Assembly (NCBI RefSeq): GCF_024171495.1
Contig: NZ_JALJZW010000003.1
Span: forward strand, 13,501-77,500
DNA length: 64,000 nucleotides
Reading direction: 5' to 3'
Origin: Deinococcus sp. HSC-46F16
GTDB taxonomy: Bacteria > Deinococcota > Deinococci > Deinococcales > Deinococcaceae
Part shown: one piece after another, positions 50,915 through 63,797 of the stretch
Numbering within the stretch: position 1 is the first letter of the stretch
Layout: the number at the start of each line of letters is the position of its first letter
Notes under the pieces: generated by a model
Told to the model about the DNA's origin: nothing
Seen by the model: only the letters and a program-made list of their open reading frames with translations
The model's database searches: none
Position numbers and translations under genes: made by a program

Positions 50915-52948
50915 CTAGGGGGATGGGTCTCCGCTTGAGCCTGCCGTCACCGCCTCCGGCTTCCGCTGGGCCGACGCCCCCGCCTCCTGCGCGATGAAGC
51001 GGGCCGTGCGCCGGGCCAGCGCCATCACGCTGACCATCGGGTTGGCACCCGAGGAGGTCGGAAAAGCACTTGAATCCCCGATCCAGACGCCGGGCGTGCC
51101 GTGCAGCTCGCCGCGCGGATCGGCCACGCTGGTCTGCGGGTCCTGGCCCATGCGGGCGCTGCCCATCTGGTGGGCGCTGAAGACCGCGTGCCCGCCGCGC
51201 CCGATGGAAAGTCGGCGCAGCCCGGCGATCCAGGCCCCCAGGTCCTCGCCGCGCTGCCAGGGCCGCACCCCGTCGGCCAGCGCGGAGATGCGCTCGGCCC
51301 CGGCCGCCGCCAGAATCCGGGCAACCGTGCCCTGGCCGTGCCAGTAGTTCTCCACGTCGAGGGGGTCGGTCACCGCATAGGTCACGCGGGGCTGGCCGCG
51401 CTCGTCCAGAGTGACCTCGCCGCTCCCCCGGTCGCGGGTCAGGTGAATCAGGGTCACGCTGCGGGCGTGGTCGGCCATCAGGGTCTTGTGCGCCGCGCCG
51501 CCGGGCCACGCCGCCGCCGACGCGAAGAGGCCGGTGGTGTACTGGCTCGTCTCGATCAGGTAACCGAAACCTTCCGTGCGGCCCGCGAACTCGTCCACGA
51601 TGGCGGCTTGGGTCGCGCCCCACCAGGCGTCCTGCTCACCCGCGAATACGCCCGTCAGCGCTCCGCAGGGGTGGAGGTGCAGGTGCTTTCCGGCGGCTGG
51701 TCCCCCCAGCCCCGAGCGCAGCAGCAGGGCGGGCGTTTCCAACGCCCCTCCCGCCACGACGACCTGCGGCGCCCGCACGGTGACCTGCCGGGGGCCACTG
51801 TCCGTCTGCACGGTCACCGCGACCCCCGCCGCCCGCCCCCCTTCGGTCAGGATGCGGTCGGCGGTTGCCCCCTCCACGATGCGGGCACCCCGCGCTGCGG
51901 CGTCCTTGAGGTAGGTCTTGAGGGTGCTCTGCTTCGCGCCCGTCGCGTCCCCGAAGCCGATGTGCCCGGCGTGCCGGGGATCGTGCCGGGCAAGGTCCAC
52001 GTTGCGGTAGGCCCGGCGCCAGCGGTAACCCAGCCGCAGCGCTCCTTCCAGCATCCGCTGGTGGGTGCCGTTGTACTCGCTGGCCTGGTCGGTGGCCCCG
52101 ATGCGCTCCATCACGGCGCCGATATCGGTGTCGAACTCGGGGCCGTCCACTCCCTCTAGCCCGGCGTGTGCCCACTCGCGCCGCACTTCGGGCGGGGTGC
52201 GGACGCAGTTCATCCAGTTGACGGTCGTGCCGCCGCCCAGGGTGCGCCCGGCGATCAGCGAGACGTTGGCGTCGGCGGTTGGGGTGAAGCCCCCGCGCCA
52301 GTAGAGGTTCTGGTAGGCCCACAGTTCCGAGCGGCCGAGTTCGGCGTCGGCGTGCTGCCTCCCCGCCTCCAGCACGAGCACCCGCAGGCCCGCCCCGGCG
52401 AGCTCGCCCGCGATCACCCCGCCGCCCGCCCCGGAGCCGACGACCACCACGTCGGCCTCCAGCGTCTCGCCCTCCTCCGGGGTCAGCGTGGGCACGTCGC
52501 GCTCGGTCGCCGCTTCCGTGAAGGTCGGCCCCGCGTAGCCGAACTGCCGCCAGAAGGGGTTCGGAGCGCCCTCGGCGCCGGGGTGCGCGTAGGTCAGCAT
52601 CAGGAGGAGGCGGCGCAGCCCGGCGATCCCCTGCGCTGCCTGCGGGCTGAGGCGGGCCAGGCCGCGCAGTAGGCCCTCACGCAGCGCCAGCGGCGTTTCC
52701 GGGCGCAGGCCCGCGCGGGCCAGCACGTCCAGCAGGCGCTCGGCGTCCCTGCGCCCGGCTTCCGGCAACCCGGCAAGAACCTGGGCGGCGAGGTCGGGCG
52801 AGCCGGTCGCGCTGCCGGGGGTGGCATAGAAGTGCTGGCTGTGGGGGGCGTGCGGGTCGGAAGGGCGCCGCAGCGCGGGCACGAAGGTGTCGGTCAGCGC
52901 CCGCAGGGTCCGGCGCTGGGTGGGGGTCAGGGGAGCAGGCTGGGACAT
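50915..52948 (-). CDS. GMC-family FAD-dependent oxidoreductase
   Basis: A 677-residue flavoprotein oxidising an alcohol. The first about 140 residues (PTQRRTLRALTDTFVPALRR and SPQAAQGIAGLRRLLLMLTYA) resemble the small domain fused in long-chain-alcohol-oxidase-type GMC enzymes. The FAD loop DVVVVGSGAGGGVIAGELAG begins near residue 160, followed by RTLGGGTTVNWMNCVRTP, VVAGGALETPALLLRSG and the C-terminal VFSAHQMGSARMGQDP and PTSSGANPMVSVMALARR. The ATG at 52948 has a GGAG ribosome site 6 nt upstream; a longer frame to 53035 is not supported. Divergent from the VOC gene, with a palindrome at 53019-53031 in between. Confidence 0.9.
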   Translation of the reverse strand: MSQPAPLTPTQRRTLRALTDTFVPALRRPSDPHAPHSQHFYATPGSATGSPDLAAQVLAGLPEAGRRDAERLLDVLARAGLRPETPLALREGLLRGLARLSPQAAQGIAGLRRLLLMLTYAHPGAEGAPNPFWRQFGYAGPTFTEAATERDVPTLTPEEGETLEADVVVVGSGAGGGVIAGELAGAGLRVLVLEAGRQHADAELGRSELWAYQNLYWRGGFTPTADANVSLIAGRTLGGGTTVNWMNCVRTPPEVRREWAHAGLEGVDGPEFDTDIGAVMERIGATDQASEYNGTHQRMLEGALRLGYRWRRAYRNVDLARHDPRHAGHIGFGDATGAKQSTLKTYLKDAAARGARIVEGATADRILTEGGRAAGVAVTVQTDSGPRQVTVRAPQVVVAGGALETPALLLRSGLGGPAAGKHLHLHPCGALTGVFAGEQDAWWGATQAAIVDEFAGRTEGFGYLIETSQYTTGLFASAAAWPGGAAHKTLMADHARSVTLIHLTRDRGSGEVTLDERGQPRVTYAVTDPLDVENYWHGQGTVARILAAAGAERISALADGVRPWQRGEDLGAWIAGLRRLSIGRGGHAVFSAHQMGSARMGQDPQTSVADPRGELHGTPGVWIGDSSAFPTSSGANPMVSVMALARRTARFIAQEAGASAQRKPEAVTAGSSGDPSP

Positions 52949-53018
52949 GGCACTCCGGGAGGGCAGGGGAGAGGCCGCGCGGAGTTGCCGGGCGGCGGGG
53001 AGACCTTCAGAATTTCGG

Positions 53019-53031
53019 TAGACCCAGTCTA
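53019..53031. promoter_or_regulatory. 13-bp palindrome in a divergent promoter region
   Basis: TAGAC-CCA-GTCTA, a perfect inverted repeat with a 3-nt centre, lying between the divergent GMC oxidoreductase (start 52948) and VOC (start 53068) genes. The size and position suit a dimeric repressor; no regulator gene is adjacent. Confidence 0.45.
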
Positions 53032-53055
53032 GCAAAGCCCCGCCTGCCCCCGGAG

Positions 53056-53061
53056 TACGCT
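53056..53061 (+). promoter_or_regulatory. -10 box TACGCT of the VOC gene, leaderless
   Basis: TACGCT ends 6 nt before the ATG at 53068. Confidence 0.55.
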
Positions 53062-53067
53062 GCCCGC

Positions 53068-53913
<846 letters not shown>

Positions 53914-53932
53914 GGGAGGCGCCCCGCTCCGC

Positions 53933-53938
53933 TACAAT
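53933..53938 (+). promoter_or_regulatory. -10 box TACAAT before the histidine kinase region
   Basis: TACAAT lies 9 nt before the ATG of a 15-codon frame and 53 nt before the kinase GTG. It begins 20 nt after the VOC stop. Confidence 0.5.
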
Positions 53939-53947
53939 CCACAGCCG

Positions 53948-53995
53948 ATGCCCCGCCGCCCCGGCTCCTCCTTGCCCCAGGGCGTCCGCCCGTGA
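53948..53995 (+). CDS. 15-codon upstream frame coupled to the histidine kinase
   Basis: ATG at 53948, encoding MPRRPGSSLPQGVRP and a TGA that overlaps the kinase GTG (GTGA at 53992-53995). It sits just after a good -10 box. The kinase GTG has no ribosome site of its own, so translation of this mini-frame could load ribosomes onto it. It may be a leader peptide or chance. Confidence 0.35.
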   Translation: MPRRPGSSLPQGVRP

Positions 53996-56900
53996 CCCCC
54001 GTGCCGGACGCCCTGCCCGCTGCCCTCGCCCGCTGGCTGGACTTCGCGGACGACGCCGTGTTTGTCGTGGACGGAGACGGCCGCATCCTGTATGCCAACG
54101 CGCTGACCGGGCAGCTCGCCGGGCAGGACCCCGCCGCGCTGGCAGGCCGGGTGCTGGAGCGCGACTTCGCGGGGAACTTCAGCCCGCGCTGGGCCGAGTT
54201 CCGGGACCGCGCCCGGCAGACGGGCAAGCCCACCGAGTACGAGGCCCCCAGCCCGCTGCTGGGCGGGTGGGTGCGGGTGCGGGTGGTGCCGCACGGGCAC
54301 ACGCTCGCCGTGCAACTGCGCGACGTGACGCCCCTGCGCCGCGCCGAGGCCCTGCAAGATCTCAGCGCGGCCCTGGCCGGGGCGCACACGCCCGCCGACG
54401 TGCTGGGGGCGCTGCTGCGGGGGGCGGTGGCGGGGGCCGGGGCGGCCGGGGGAGAGATCGTGGCCGGGGAGGGCGGCTGGCCCCGGACCACGGTGGGCAA
54501 CCCGCTGCCCGAGTCCGACCTCCCCGCCGAGGCCCGGCGGACACGGCAGCCCGTCTTCCGCTCCGGAACCCCGGTCCCCCTCGCCGCCCTGCCGCTGTGC
54601 GTGGAAGACGAGGTCTGGGGGGTGTTGACCCTGGCGTTCGGGGCGGGCGAGCAGCGCCGTTTCGGGCCGCCCGAGCGGGCCTTTCTGGCCGCGCTGGTGC
54701 AGCAGGGTGCCCAGGCGCTGGGCCGCCTGCGGGCGGAAGAACGGCTGGCCCGGCAGGCGGAGGTGCTGAACACCCTGGGCCGGGTGGGGCCGTCCATCGC
54801 CGCCGAACTCGACCTCGGGCGGCTGATGCAGGCCGTGACTGACGCGGGGGTGGCCCTCAGTGGGGCCGAGTACGGAGCGCTGTTCTACAACCCGTCCGGC
54901 GCCGAGTCCTTTCCCCTATACACGCTGTCGGGGGCGCCCCGCGAGGCTTTTGCCGCCTTTCCCCCGCCGCGCCCGACGCAGGTGTTCGGGCCGACCCTAA
55001 CCGGGCAGGCCGTGGTGCGCTCGGGGGACATCACCCAGGACCCGCGCTTCGGGCACAACGCCCCCTACCGGGGCATGCCGCCGGGGCACCTGCCGGTGCG
55101 CAGCTACCTCGCCGTGCCCGTGGTGTCGCGCTCGGGAACCGTGCTGGGGGGGCTGTTCTTCGGGCACGCGGAGCCGGACCACTTCGACGAGCGGGCCGAG
55201 CATCTGCTGGTAGGGCTGGCGGCGCAGGCGGCGGTGGCCCTCGACAACGCGCAGCTCTATCAGGAGGTGCAGGAGGAACGCGCCCGGCTGGAGGGCCGCG
55301 TGGCCGAGCGCACCCGCGAACTCGCCGAGCAGGCCACGGCGCTTAAAGCCTTCGTGCGGTTTACCGAGGCGGTGGGCACCCGCACCGACGTGCACAGCCT
55401 CGCGCGGGAGGCGCTGGTCGTCTTCCGCTCCTTTTTCGCCGAATGCAGCGCGGCCTACTACGAGCGCGAGGGCGAGCTGTGGCGTGCCCGCGTCTGGACC
55501 GACGACATCGCCCCGGAGGTGGTGGCCTCCATCACAGGGGGGATTCCGCTGGAAGCCCCCGCTTTCGCCGAGGCCGCCCGCACCCGCGAGCCCGTCTTCG
55601 TGGACGGCTGGGACGCGGGCGAGCAGCAGGTCGCCGAAACCGAGGAGTACGGCACGGTCGCCCTCTACCCGCTGGCGGTGGGGCCGGAGGTGCCGGGGAT
55701 GCTCGCGGTGGGCCTCAAGACCGAGGGCCGGTGGTCCGAGCGCGGGCGGGCCATCGTGAGTTCGGCCGGGCGCAGCCTCGCCCTGTCGCTGGAGCGGGCC
55801 GACAGCGCCCGGCAACTCGCCGCGCAGCGCGACGCCCTCGAGGCCCGCACCCGCGCCCTGGAAGCTTTCGCCGACCTCTCGCGCGACCTCACCCTGGAGG
55901 CCGACGCGGGGCTGCTGATTCGCCGGGCACAGGAGATCATGCTCTCGCTGCTCCCGGACGGCTACTCGGTGTACTGGGAGCCGGAGGAACGTCTGTGGGT
56001 GAAGCGCTCGCAGGTGGGCGACCTGCGCAGCGAGGCCCTGCAACGCGAGCTCGACGGCGGGCTGCCGCTGCGGGAGACGCCGACGATGTGGGTGCCTTAC
56101 CAGACGGGCGAGCCGCTCTACCAGGACACCTACGACGGTGACCGCGACGGGCTGGGCGAGCAGGTGGACCACATCGCGGCGGTGGCCTCGCTGCCCGTGC
56201 GGGTGGCGGGCGTGGTGCAGGGGGTGATCGTGGTGGGCCTGTTCGGGGGGCGGCGCTGGACCGGGACCGACCGGGCGGTGCTCGACACCGTGGCCCGCAG
56301 CCTCAGCCTGACCCTGGAGGGGGCCGACAAGGCGCGTGCCCTCCAGCGGCGCACCGCCGACCTCGAGCGCAGCAATGCCGAACTCGAACGCTTCGCCTAC
56401 GTCGCCTCGCACGACCTGCAAGAGCCGCTGCGGACCATCGCCAGCTTCACCGAGCTGATCGTGCGGCGGCACGCGGAGAGCCTCGACCCCCAGGGCCGCC
56501 GCTACCTCGACTTCGTGGTCCGGGGCGCCGAGCGGATGAAGAGCCTGATCGACGACCTCCTCGTTTTCTCGCGCCTGAACGCGGTGCAAGAACCGCTGAT
56601 GCCCGTACCCAGCGCCGAGCCGCTCGCGGAAGCGCTGGGCCGTCTGCACGGCGCCACCGAGGCGGCCGGGGCGCAGGTTGTGACCGGCGAGCTGCCCACC
56701 GTGCTGGGAGCGCCGGGCGAGTTGACGCAACTGTTCCAGAACCTGATCGGCAATGCGGTCAAGTTCCGCCGCGAGGGCGTGGCCCCCGTCGTGGAGGTCC
56801 GCGCCGTTCCCGACGGCGACTTCTGGCACTTCACGGTGCGCGACAACGGCATCGGCTTCGAGCCGCAGTACGCCGAGCGCGTCTTCCAGATGTTCCAGCG

Positions 56901-57051
56901 CCTCAACCTGCGCGAGCGCTACGAGGGCACCGGCATGGGTCTCGCCATCGTGCGCAAGATCGTGGAGCGTCACGGGGGCCGCGTCTGGGCCGAGGGCGAG
57001 CCGGGGGTAGGCAGCACCTTCCACTTCACGCTGCGTGGGCGAGGGGAGTAG
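53992..57051 (+). CDS. Multi-domain sensor histidine kinase (PAS, four GAF-like, HisKA, HATPase)
   Basis: A 1019-residue, probably cytosolic kinase. A PAS domain (about 14-120: WLDFADDAVFVVDGDGRILY) is followed by GAF-like modules at about 130-245, 265-425, 450-605 and 630-780. The second has SYLAVPVVSRSGTVLGGLFF. A helical linker is at about 425-450. The phosphoacceptor helix has FAYVASHDLQEPLRTIASF (His807), then the ATPase with NLIGNAVKFRREGV (N box), RDNGIGFEPQYAERVFQMF (G1/F box) and YEGTGMGLAIVRKIVERHGG (G2). The HisKA resembles phytochrome-type kinases, but no biliverdin Cys could be placed. No response regulator is adjacent. GTG start overlaps a mini-frame. It ends 79 nt before the CRISPR array. 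Confidence 0.9.
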   Translation: MTPVPDALPAALARWLDFADDAVFVVDGDGRILYANALTGQLAGQDPAALAGRVLERDFAGNFSPRWAEFRDRARQTGKPTEYEAPSPLLGGWVRVRVVPHGHTLAVQLRDVTPLRRAEALQDLSAALAGAHTPADVLGALLRGAVAGAGAAGGEIVAGEGGWPRTTVGNPLPESDLPAEARRTRQPVFRSGTPVPLAALPLCVEDEVWGVLTLAFGAGEQRRFGPPERAFLAALVQQGAQALGRLRAEERLARQAEVLNTLGRVGPSIAAELDLGRLMQAVTDAGVALSGAEYGALFYNPSGAESFPLYTLSGAPREAFAAFPPPRPTQVFGPTLTGQAVVRSGDITQDPRFGHNAPYRGMPPGHLPVRSYLAVPVVSRSGTVLGGLFFGHAEPDHFDERAEHLLVGLAAQAAVALDNAQLYQEVQEERARLEGRVAERTRELAEQATALKAFVRFTEAVGTRTDVHSLAREALVVFRSFFAECSAAYYEREGELWRARVWTDDIAPEVVASITGGIPLEAPAFAEAARTREPVFVDGWDAGEQQVAETEEYGTVALYPLAVGPEVPGMLAVGLKTEGRWSERGRAIVSSAGRSLALSLERADSARQLAAQRDALEARTRALEAFADLSRDLTLEADAGLLIRRAQEIMLSLLPDGYSVYWEPEERLWVKRSQVGDLRSEALQRELDGGLPLRETPTMWVPYQTGEPLYQDTYDGDRDGLGEQVDHIAAVASLPVRVAGVVQGVIVVGLFGGRRWTGTDRAVLDTVARSLSLTLEGADKARALQRRTADLERSNAELERFAYVASHDLQEPLRTIASFTELIVRRHAESLDPQGRRYLDFVVRGAERMKSLIDDLLVFSRLNAVQEPLMPVPSAEPLAEALGRLHGATEAAGAQVVTGELPTVLGAPGELTQLFQNLIGNAVKFRREGVAPVVEVRAVPDGDFWHFTVRDNGIGFEPQYAERVFQMFQRLNLRERYEGTGMGLAIVRKIVERHGGRVWAEGEPGVGSTFHFTLRGRGE

Positions 57052-57130
57052 GGGGAGGCGCGGACGCGAGAGGCTGTTCCATAGGCGTGGGGCACTCGAA
57101 AGTCTCAACTCCGAGACTCAAGCCGGGGTA

Positions 57131-60100
57131 GGGCCATCCCCACACCCGTGGGGAAAACTGGGCCATGCCCTGCTGAATCTGGGCGTTCTGCGGGCCATCC
57201 CCACACCCGTGGGGAAAACCGCGGTAACGGTCAGTCTCGCCGTTCTTCTTCCGGGCCATCCCCACACCCGTGGGGAAAACCTCGCTCATGCGCTCCAGCG
57301 CCATCAGGCGCTCGGGCCATCCCCACACCCGTGGGGAAAACCGCATTCGCTGCGTGGGCGCTGTAAGCCGCTGCGGGCCATCCCCACACCCGTGGGGAAA
57401 ACGCCGTCTCCGGTGTCTATGTTGGCGGCCTCGCCGGGCCATCCCCACACCCGTGGGGAAAACATCTGCGACTTTGGCCCGGAGTTGGACCTGCTCGGGC
57501 CATCCCCACACCCGTGGGGAAAACTGCACACTCGCCCGGCAGATGGGGCAACAGGTCGGGCCATCCCCACACCCGTGGGGAAAACTTCGTCGCCCTGCCC
57601 ACCACCGACCCCGAGGACGGGCCATCCCCACACCCGTGGGGAAAACTCCGCACCGAAGGCGGCCTGCCCACGGGCGAGCGGGCCATCCCCACACCCGTGG
57701 GGAAAACGCTCTCCGATGGTGGGAGAGCGGTCACAGTGGCGGGCCATCCCCACACCCGTGGGGAAAACACCCTGCCGCACACGTAGCAAGTCCCGCGCAC
57801 CGGGCCATCCCCACACCCGTGGGGAAAACCAGCCCATCACCCTGTTCGGCATCGGCACCCGCGGGCCATCCCCACACCCGTGGGGAAAACGGGCCAGTTC
57901 CTCGTCCATCATCGCCCGTTGCAGGGCCATCCCCACACCCGTGGGGAAAACCACGCTGCCCGCGCTGGAGGCTGAGTTGACCACGGGCCATCCCCACACC
58001 CGTGGGGAAAACTGGCCGAGGTCCATCGTGTCGATGATCTGCATCGGGCCATCCCCACACCCGTGGGGAAAACCCAGCGTGACGCGCAGCAATGACCCCG
58101 GAGGTCGGGCCATCCCCACACCCGTGGGGAAAACGAGGGTAGGCCGCCGCCTCATGCCCGCTCCGCCGGGCCATCCCCACACCCGTGGGGAAAACGGAGT
58201 AGCCCAGCGCCCTAAGCTCTGCCTCCGCGGGCCATCCCCACACCCGTGGGGAAAACCCCGCCGCGAGGCCCACAAGCCCCGCAAGGTGCGGGCCATCCCC
58301 ACACCCGTGGGGAAAACCGTTTGGGGGGGCAGGAGCGGCGGGCGCATCCCGGGCCATCCCCACACCCGTGGGGAAAACGGGGCCACCTTCAGCACCCGTC
58401 CCCCCACCGCCGGGCCATCCCCACACCCGTGGGGAAAACTCCCCGTCGTCGGGGGACTGGCCGGAGTTGCGCGGGCCATCCCCACACCCGTGGGGAAAAC
58501 GCGGCGGCGCTCCAGGCCGCTCAGGGCGGCTTCGGGCCATCCCCACACCCGTGGGGAAAACTCTACAGAAAAGGTTAGCTCTATGCCCCGGCGCGGGCCA
58601 TCCCCACACCCGTGGGGAAAACGGTGACGTACACACGCACCCTGTCCCCGGCGTCGGGCCATCCCCACACCCGTGGGGAAAACATTCGCGCCCGCGCCGC
58701 CGATCTGCTGGGGCGCGGGCCATCCCCACACCCGTGGGGAAAACTCCGACTCGCGCCGGGCGGCGATTTCCACGTCCGGGCCATCCCCACACCCGTGGGG
58801 AAAACGCGGCGCTGGCGGTGATTCGCCGCGAGCTGCGCGGGCCATCCCCACACCCGTGGGGAAAACGCAGTATCGGCAGCGTCCCGACTCAACTCGTCCG
58901 GGCCATCCCCACACCCGTGGGGAAAACGCGCTGTCGCTCACCGCCTGCTGCACTGCCGCCGGGCCATCCCCACACCCGTGGGGAAAACGCGGGCGGGCCG
59001 CCACGCCTGCCCGCCCTGGCCGGGCCATCCCCACACCCGTGGGGAAAACAATTTCGCCCCCTGCCGGATGGCGAGGTCGATCGGGCCATCCCCACACCCG
59101 TGGGGAAAACTTCTTTGTTGCCATCGCTGGCGTCCCGGAAGGCGGGCCATCCCCACACCCGTGGGGAAAACGGCGAAGTGGTTCGCCGCGAGTTCGGCGC
59201 GGGCGGGCCATCCCCACACCCGTGGGGAAAACACGGACTCGGCCCACTCGGGGAGGGAGAGAAATGGGCCATCCCCACACCCGTGGGGAAAACTGCCGAT
59301 CAGTTCATCGGCCAGATCGGAGGCCCCGGGCCATCCCCACACCCGTGGGGAAAACGAGTACGGCACCCGCAGGCGGGCGGCCACGCCCGGGCCATCCCCA
59401 CACCCGTGGGGAAAACGCGAGAGGAGATGCGTCGTGGCTGACACCCTCCGGGCCATCCCCACACCCGTGGGGAAAACGCCGACGAGGTCAACCCCACCAT
59501 CGGGGCCATCGGGCCATCCCCACACCCGTGGGGAAAACGTGCCGATGCCCAAGCAACCCAGCATGGCCGACGGGCCATCCCCACACCCGTGGGGAAAACA
59601 AGGCTTACAGGTTCGGTCATGTCGGGGTTTCCGGGCCATCCCCACACCCGTGGGGAAAACTTGCTGACCGGGTGCAAGTAGCTGCCGCTGCCCGGGCCAT
59701 CCCCACACCCGTGGGGAAAACGCCTCCATGCGGGTCATCTCCGCGTCCCATTCCGGGCCATCCCCACACCCGTGGGGAAAACACCCACTCCCCCGTGATG
59801 GTGGCCGGGTCGGGCGGGCCATCCCCACACCCGTGGGGAAAACTAGGCCCGCCCGGTGCCCATCAGCGTCCACCGCGGGCCATCCCCACACCCGTGGGGA
59901 AAACCCAGTAGTTCACTGGGGCGCTGTAGTCGTCTACGGGCCATCCCCACACCCGTGGGGAAAACGCAATGGCGACACCGGAGCGGCGGATGTAGTGCGG
60001 GCCATCCCCACACCCGTGGGGAAAACGGCACCGGGGCGGGTTCCGGCTTCGGGGCGGGCGGGCCATCCCCACACCCGTGGGGAAAACCGTCGGTGGGGGC

Positions 60101-61795
60101 GCTCGCGGCTTCTGTAAACCGGGCCATCCCCACACCCGTGGGGAAAACTTCAACTCCAGCGTCACCAGCTCGCCGGGCAGCGGGCCATCCCCACACCCGT
60201 GGGGAAAACCAGTTCAACGAGCATGGACCCAACCGCCGCGCCGGGCCATCCCCACACCCGTGGGGAAAACTAGAGCACGGTCAGCGCGGCCAGCAGGTAC
60301 GCCGGGCCATCCCCACACCCGTGGGGAAAACGGCGAGGCGAGGAGCACCTGCACAGGGCCGTGCGGGCCATCCCCACACCCGTGGGGAAAACCACGCCCC
60401 GCACTGACCCCAACACCTACGCGACGGGCCATCCCCACACCCGTGGGGAAAACGGAAGCGGTAGGAATCAGTATTCCCGTCCTGCCGGGCCATCCCCACA
60501 CCCGTGGGGAAAACTTTTTCCCGAAGCGGGCGTGCAGGGGGTCGCTCGGGCCATCCCCACACCCGTGGGGAAAACGGGAACCCGTGACCCTGCAACCGGG
60601 CGGCTTCCGGGCCATCCCCACACCCGTGGGGAAAACTGCGCGTCACCCGTGAGCTGGTGAACGGCTACCGGGCCATCCCCACACCCGTGGGGAAAACTAG
60701 AGCACGGTCAGCGCGGCCAGCAGGTACGCCGGGCCATCCCCACACCCGTGGGGAAAACTTGCCTGCCCAGTTGATCGGGCGCGTCTCGCACGGGCCATCC
60801 CCACACCCGTGGGGAAAACCAGGCACCAAGTGGGGAGAAATCGCAGCGGCCCGGGCCATCCCCACACCCGTGGGGAAAACTGGCAGCCCGGATGACCCCA
60901 CGCTTTGCTGCTCGGGCCATCCCCACACCCGTGGGGAAAACTGTGCGGCAGGGTCGCCACGGGCGGCACCGTGCGGGCCATCCCCACACCCGTGGGGAAA
61001 ACCTCGCTCACCCCTGCCCGCGCCGCAAGCTGGGCGGGCCATCCCCACACCCGTGGGGAAAACCGTGAAATGAGGAAGAAAAATTATTACGCCAACGGGC
61101 CATCCCCACACCCGTGGGGAAAACGCCCGCAGGGCATCGTCCATTTCGGCCCAGTCCGGGCCATCCCCACACCCGTGGGGAAAACGATGCGTTCCAGCAG
61201 CTCCATGTGGGGCTGGGCGGGCCATCCCCACACCCGTGGGGAAAACTCGGTCGCCACGGCGGTATCGGTTGCGCCCGCCGGGCCATCCCCACACCCGTGG
61301 GGAAAACCGCCTCCCGCTCCCCGTTCAGCCGGGCGAGGTCGGGCCATCCCCACACCCGTGGGGAAAACATGCTGGGCTACACGTCCAGCATCACGGGGGG
61401 CGGGCCATCCCCACACCCGTGGGGAAAACTTCTGGGCGGCGAGGCGGTCCTCTCCCAGTCGCGGGCCATCCCCACACCCGTGGGGAAAACCCACCACAGG
61501 GGGCAGGGATGACGGGCGAGGACGGGCCATCCCCACACCCGTGGGGAAAACGAGCAGCGCCACAGCCTGCGGCCCTGCGTGTCCGGGCCATCCCCACACC
61601 CGTGGGGAAAACTGAGCGCGTCCGACCTCGGGCGGGCAGCGGGGCGGGCCATCCCCACACCCGTGGGGAAAACGCGGTGCCCGACAGGGTTGGCGTAGGG
61701 CACGACGGGCCATCCCCACACCCGTGGGGAAAACGGCGATGATCTGCGCCCGTTTCGCTGCGTTGTCGGGCCATCCCCACACCCGTGGGGAAAAC
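57131..61795 (-). CRISPR. Type I-E CRISPR array, 77 repeats and 76 spacers
   Basis: A 28-bp repeat with the palindromic core CCCCACACCCGTGGGG, running on the plus strand from GGGCCATCCC to GGGGAAAAC. I walked all units: start-to-start distance is 61 nt everywhere except one of 62 (59266 to 59328), so spacers are 33 nt (one of 34), or 32 by the 29-nt repeat convention. I saw no repeat variants at either end. By comparison with E. coli I-E repeats and by the position of cas1-cas2, transcription is on the minus strand: the leader-proximal repeat is 61768-61795 and the distal one 57131-57158. The spacers at 60271-60303 and 60698-60730 are identical. The long open frames crossing the array are not genes. 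Confidence 0.98.
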
Positions 61796-61863
61796 ACTTC
61801 AGAAACGCGGCCTCTCCTGCTCCTCACCACCGGAGAAGGCCCGTACCCCCTCCTCGATTCAAA
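61796..61863 (-). promoter_or_regulatory. CRISPR leader between cas2 and the array
   Basis: Only 68 nt separate the cas2 stop (61864) from the first repeat. On the minus strand it starts AT-rich (TTTGAATCGAGGAGG) and then becomes GC-rich. It must hold, or share with the cas2 end, the array promoter and the integration signals. No clear -10/-35 pair or IHF-like site was found. Confidence 0.6.
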
Positions 61864-63139
<1,276 letters not shown>

Positions 63140-63161
63140 GGAGTACCTCCGGGAGCGGGGA

Positions 63162-63793
<632 letters not shown>

Positions 63794-63797
<4 letters not shown>

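Noticed and set aside
59500..59510. Partial repeat-like string inside a spacer (CGGGGCCATC)
   Set aside because: Only seven bases match the repeat start and unit length is normal, so it is a chance match.
57281..61035. Second spacer pair starting with the same eight bases (CTCGCTCA)
   Set aside because: The rest of the two spacers differs completely, so the match is chance.
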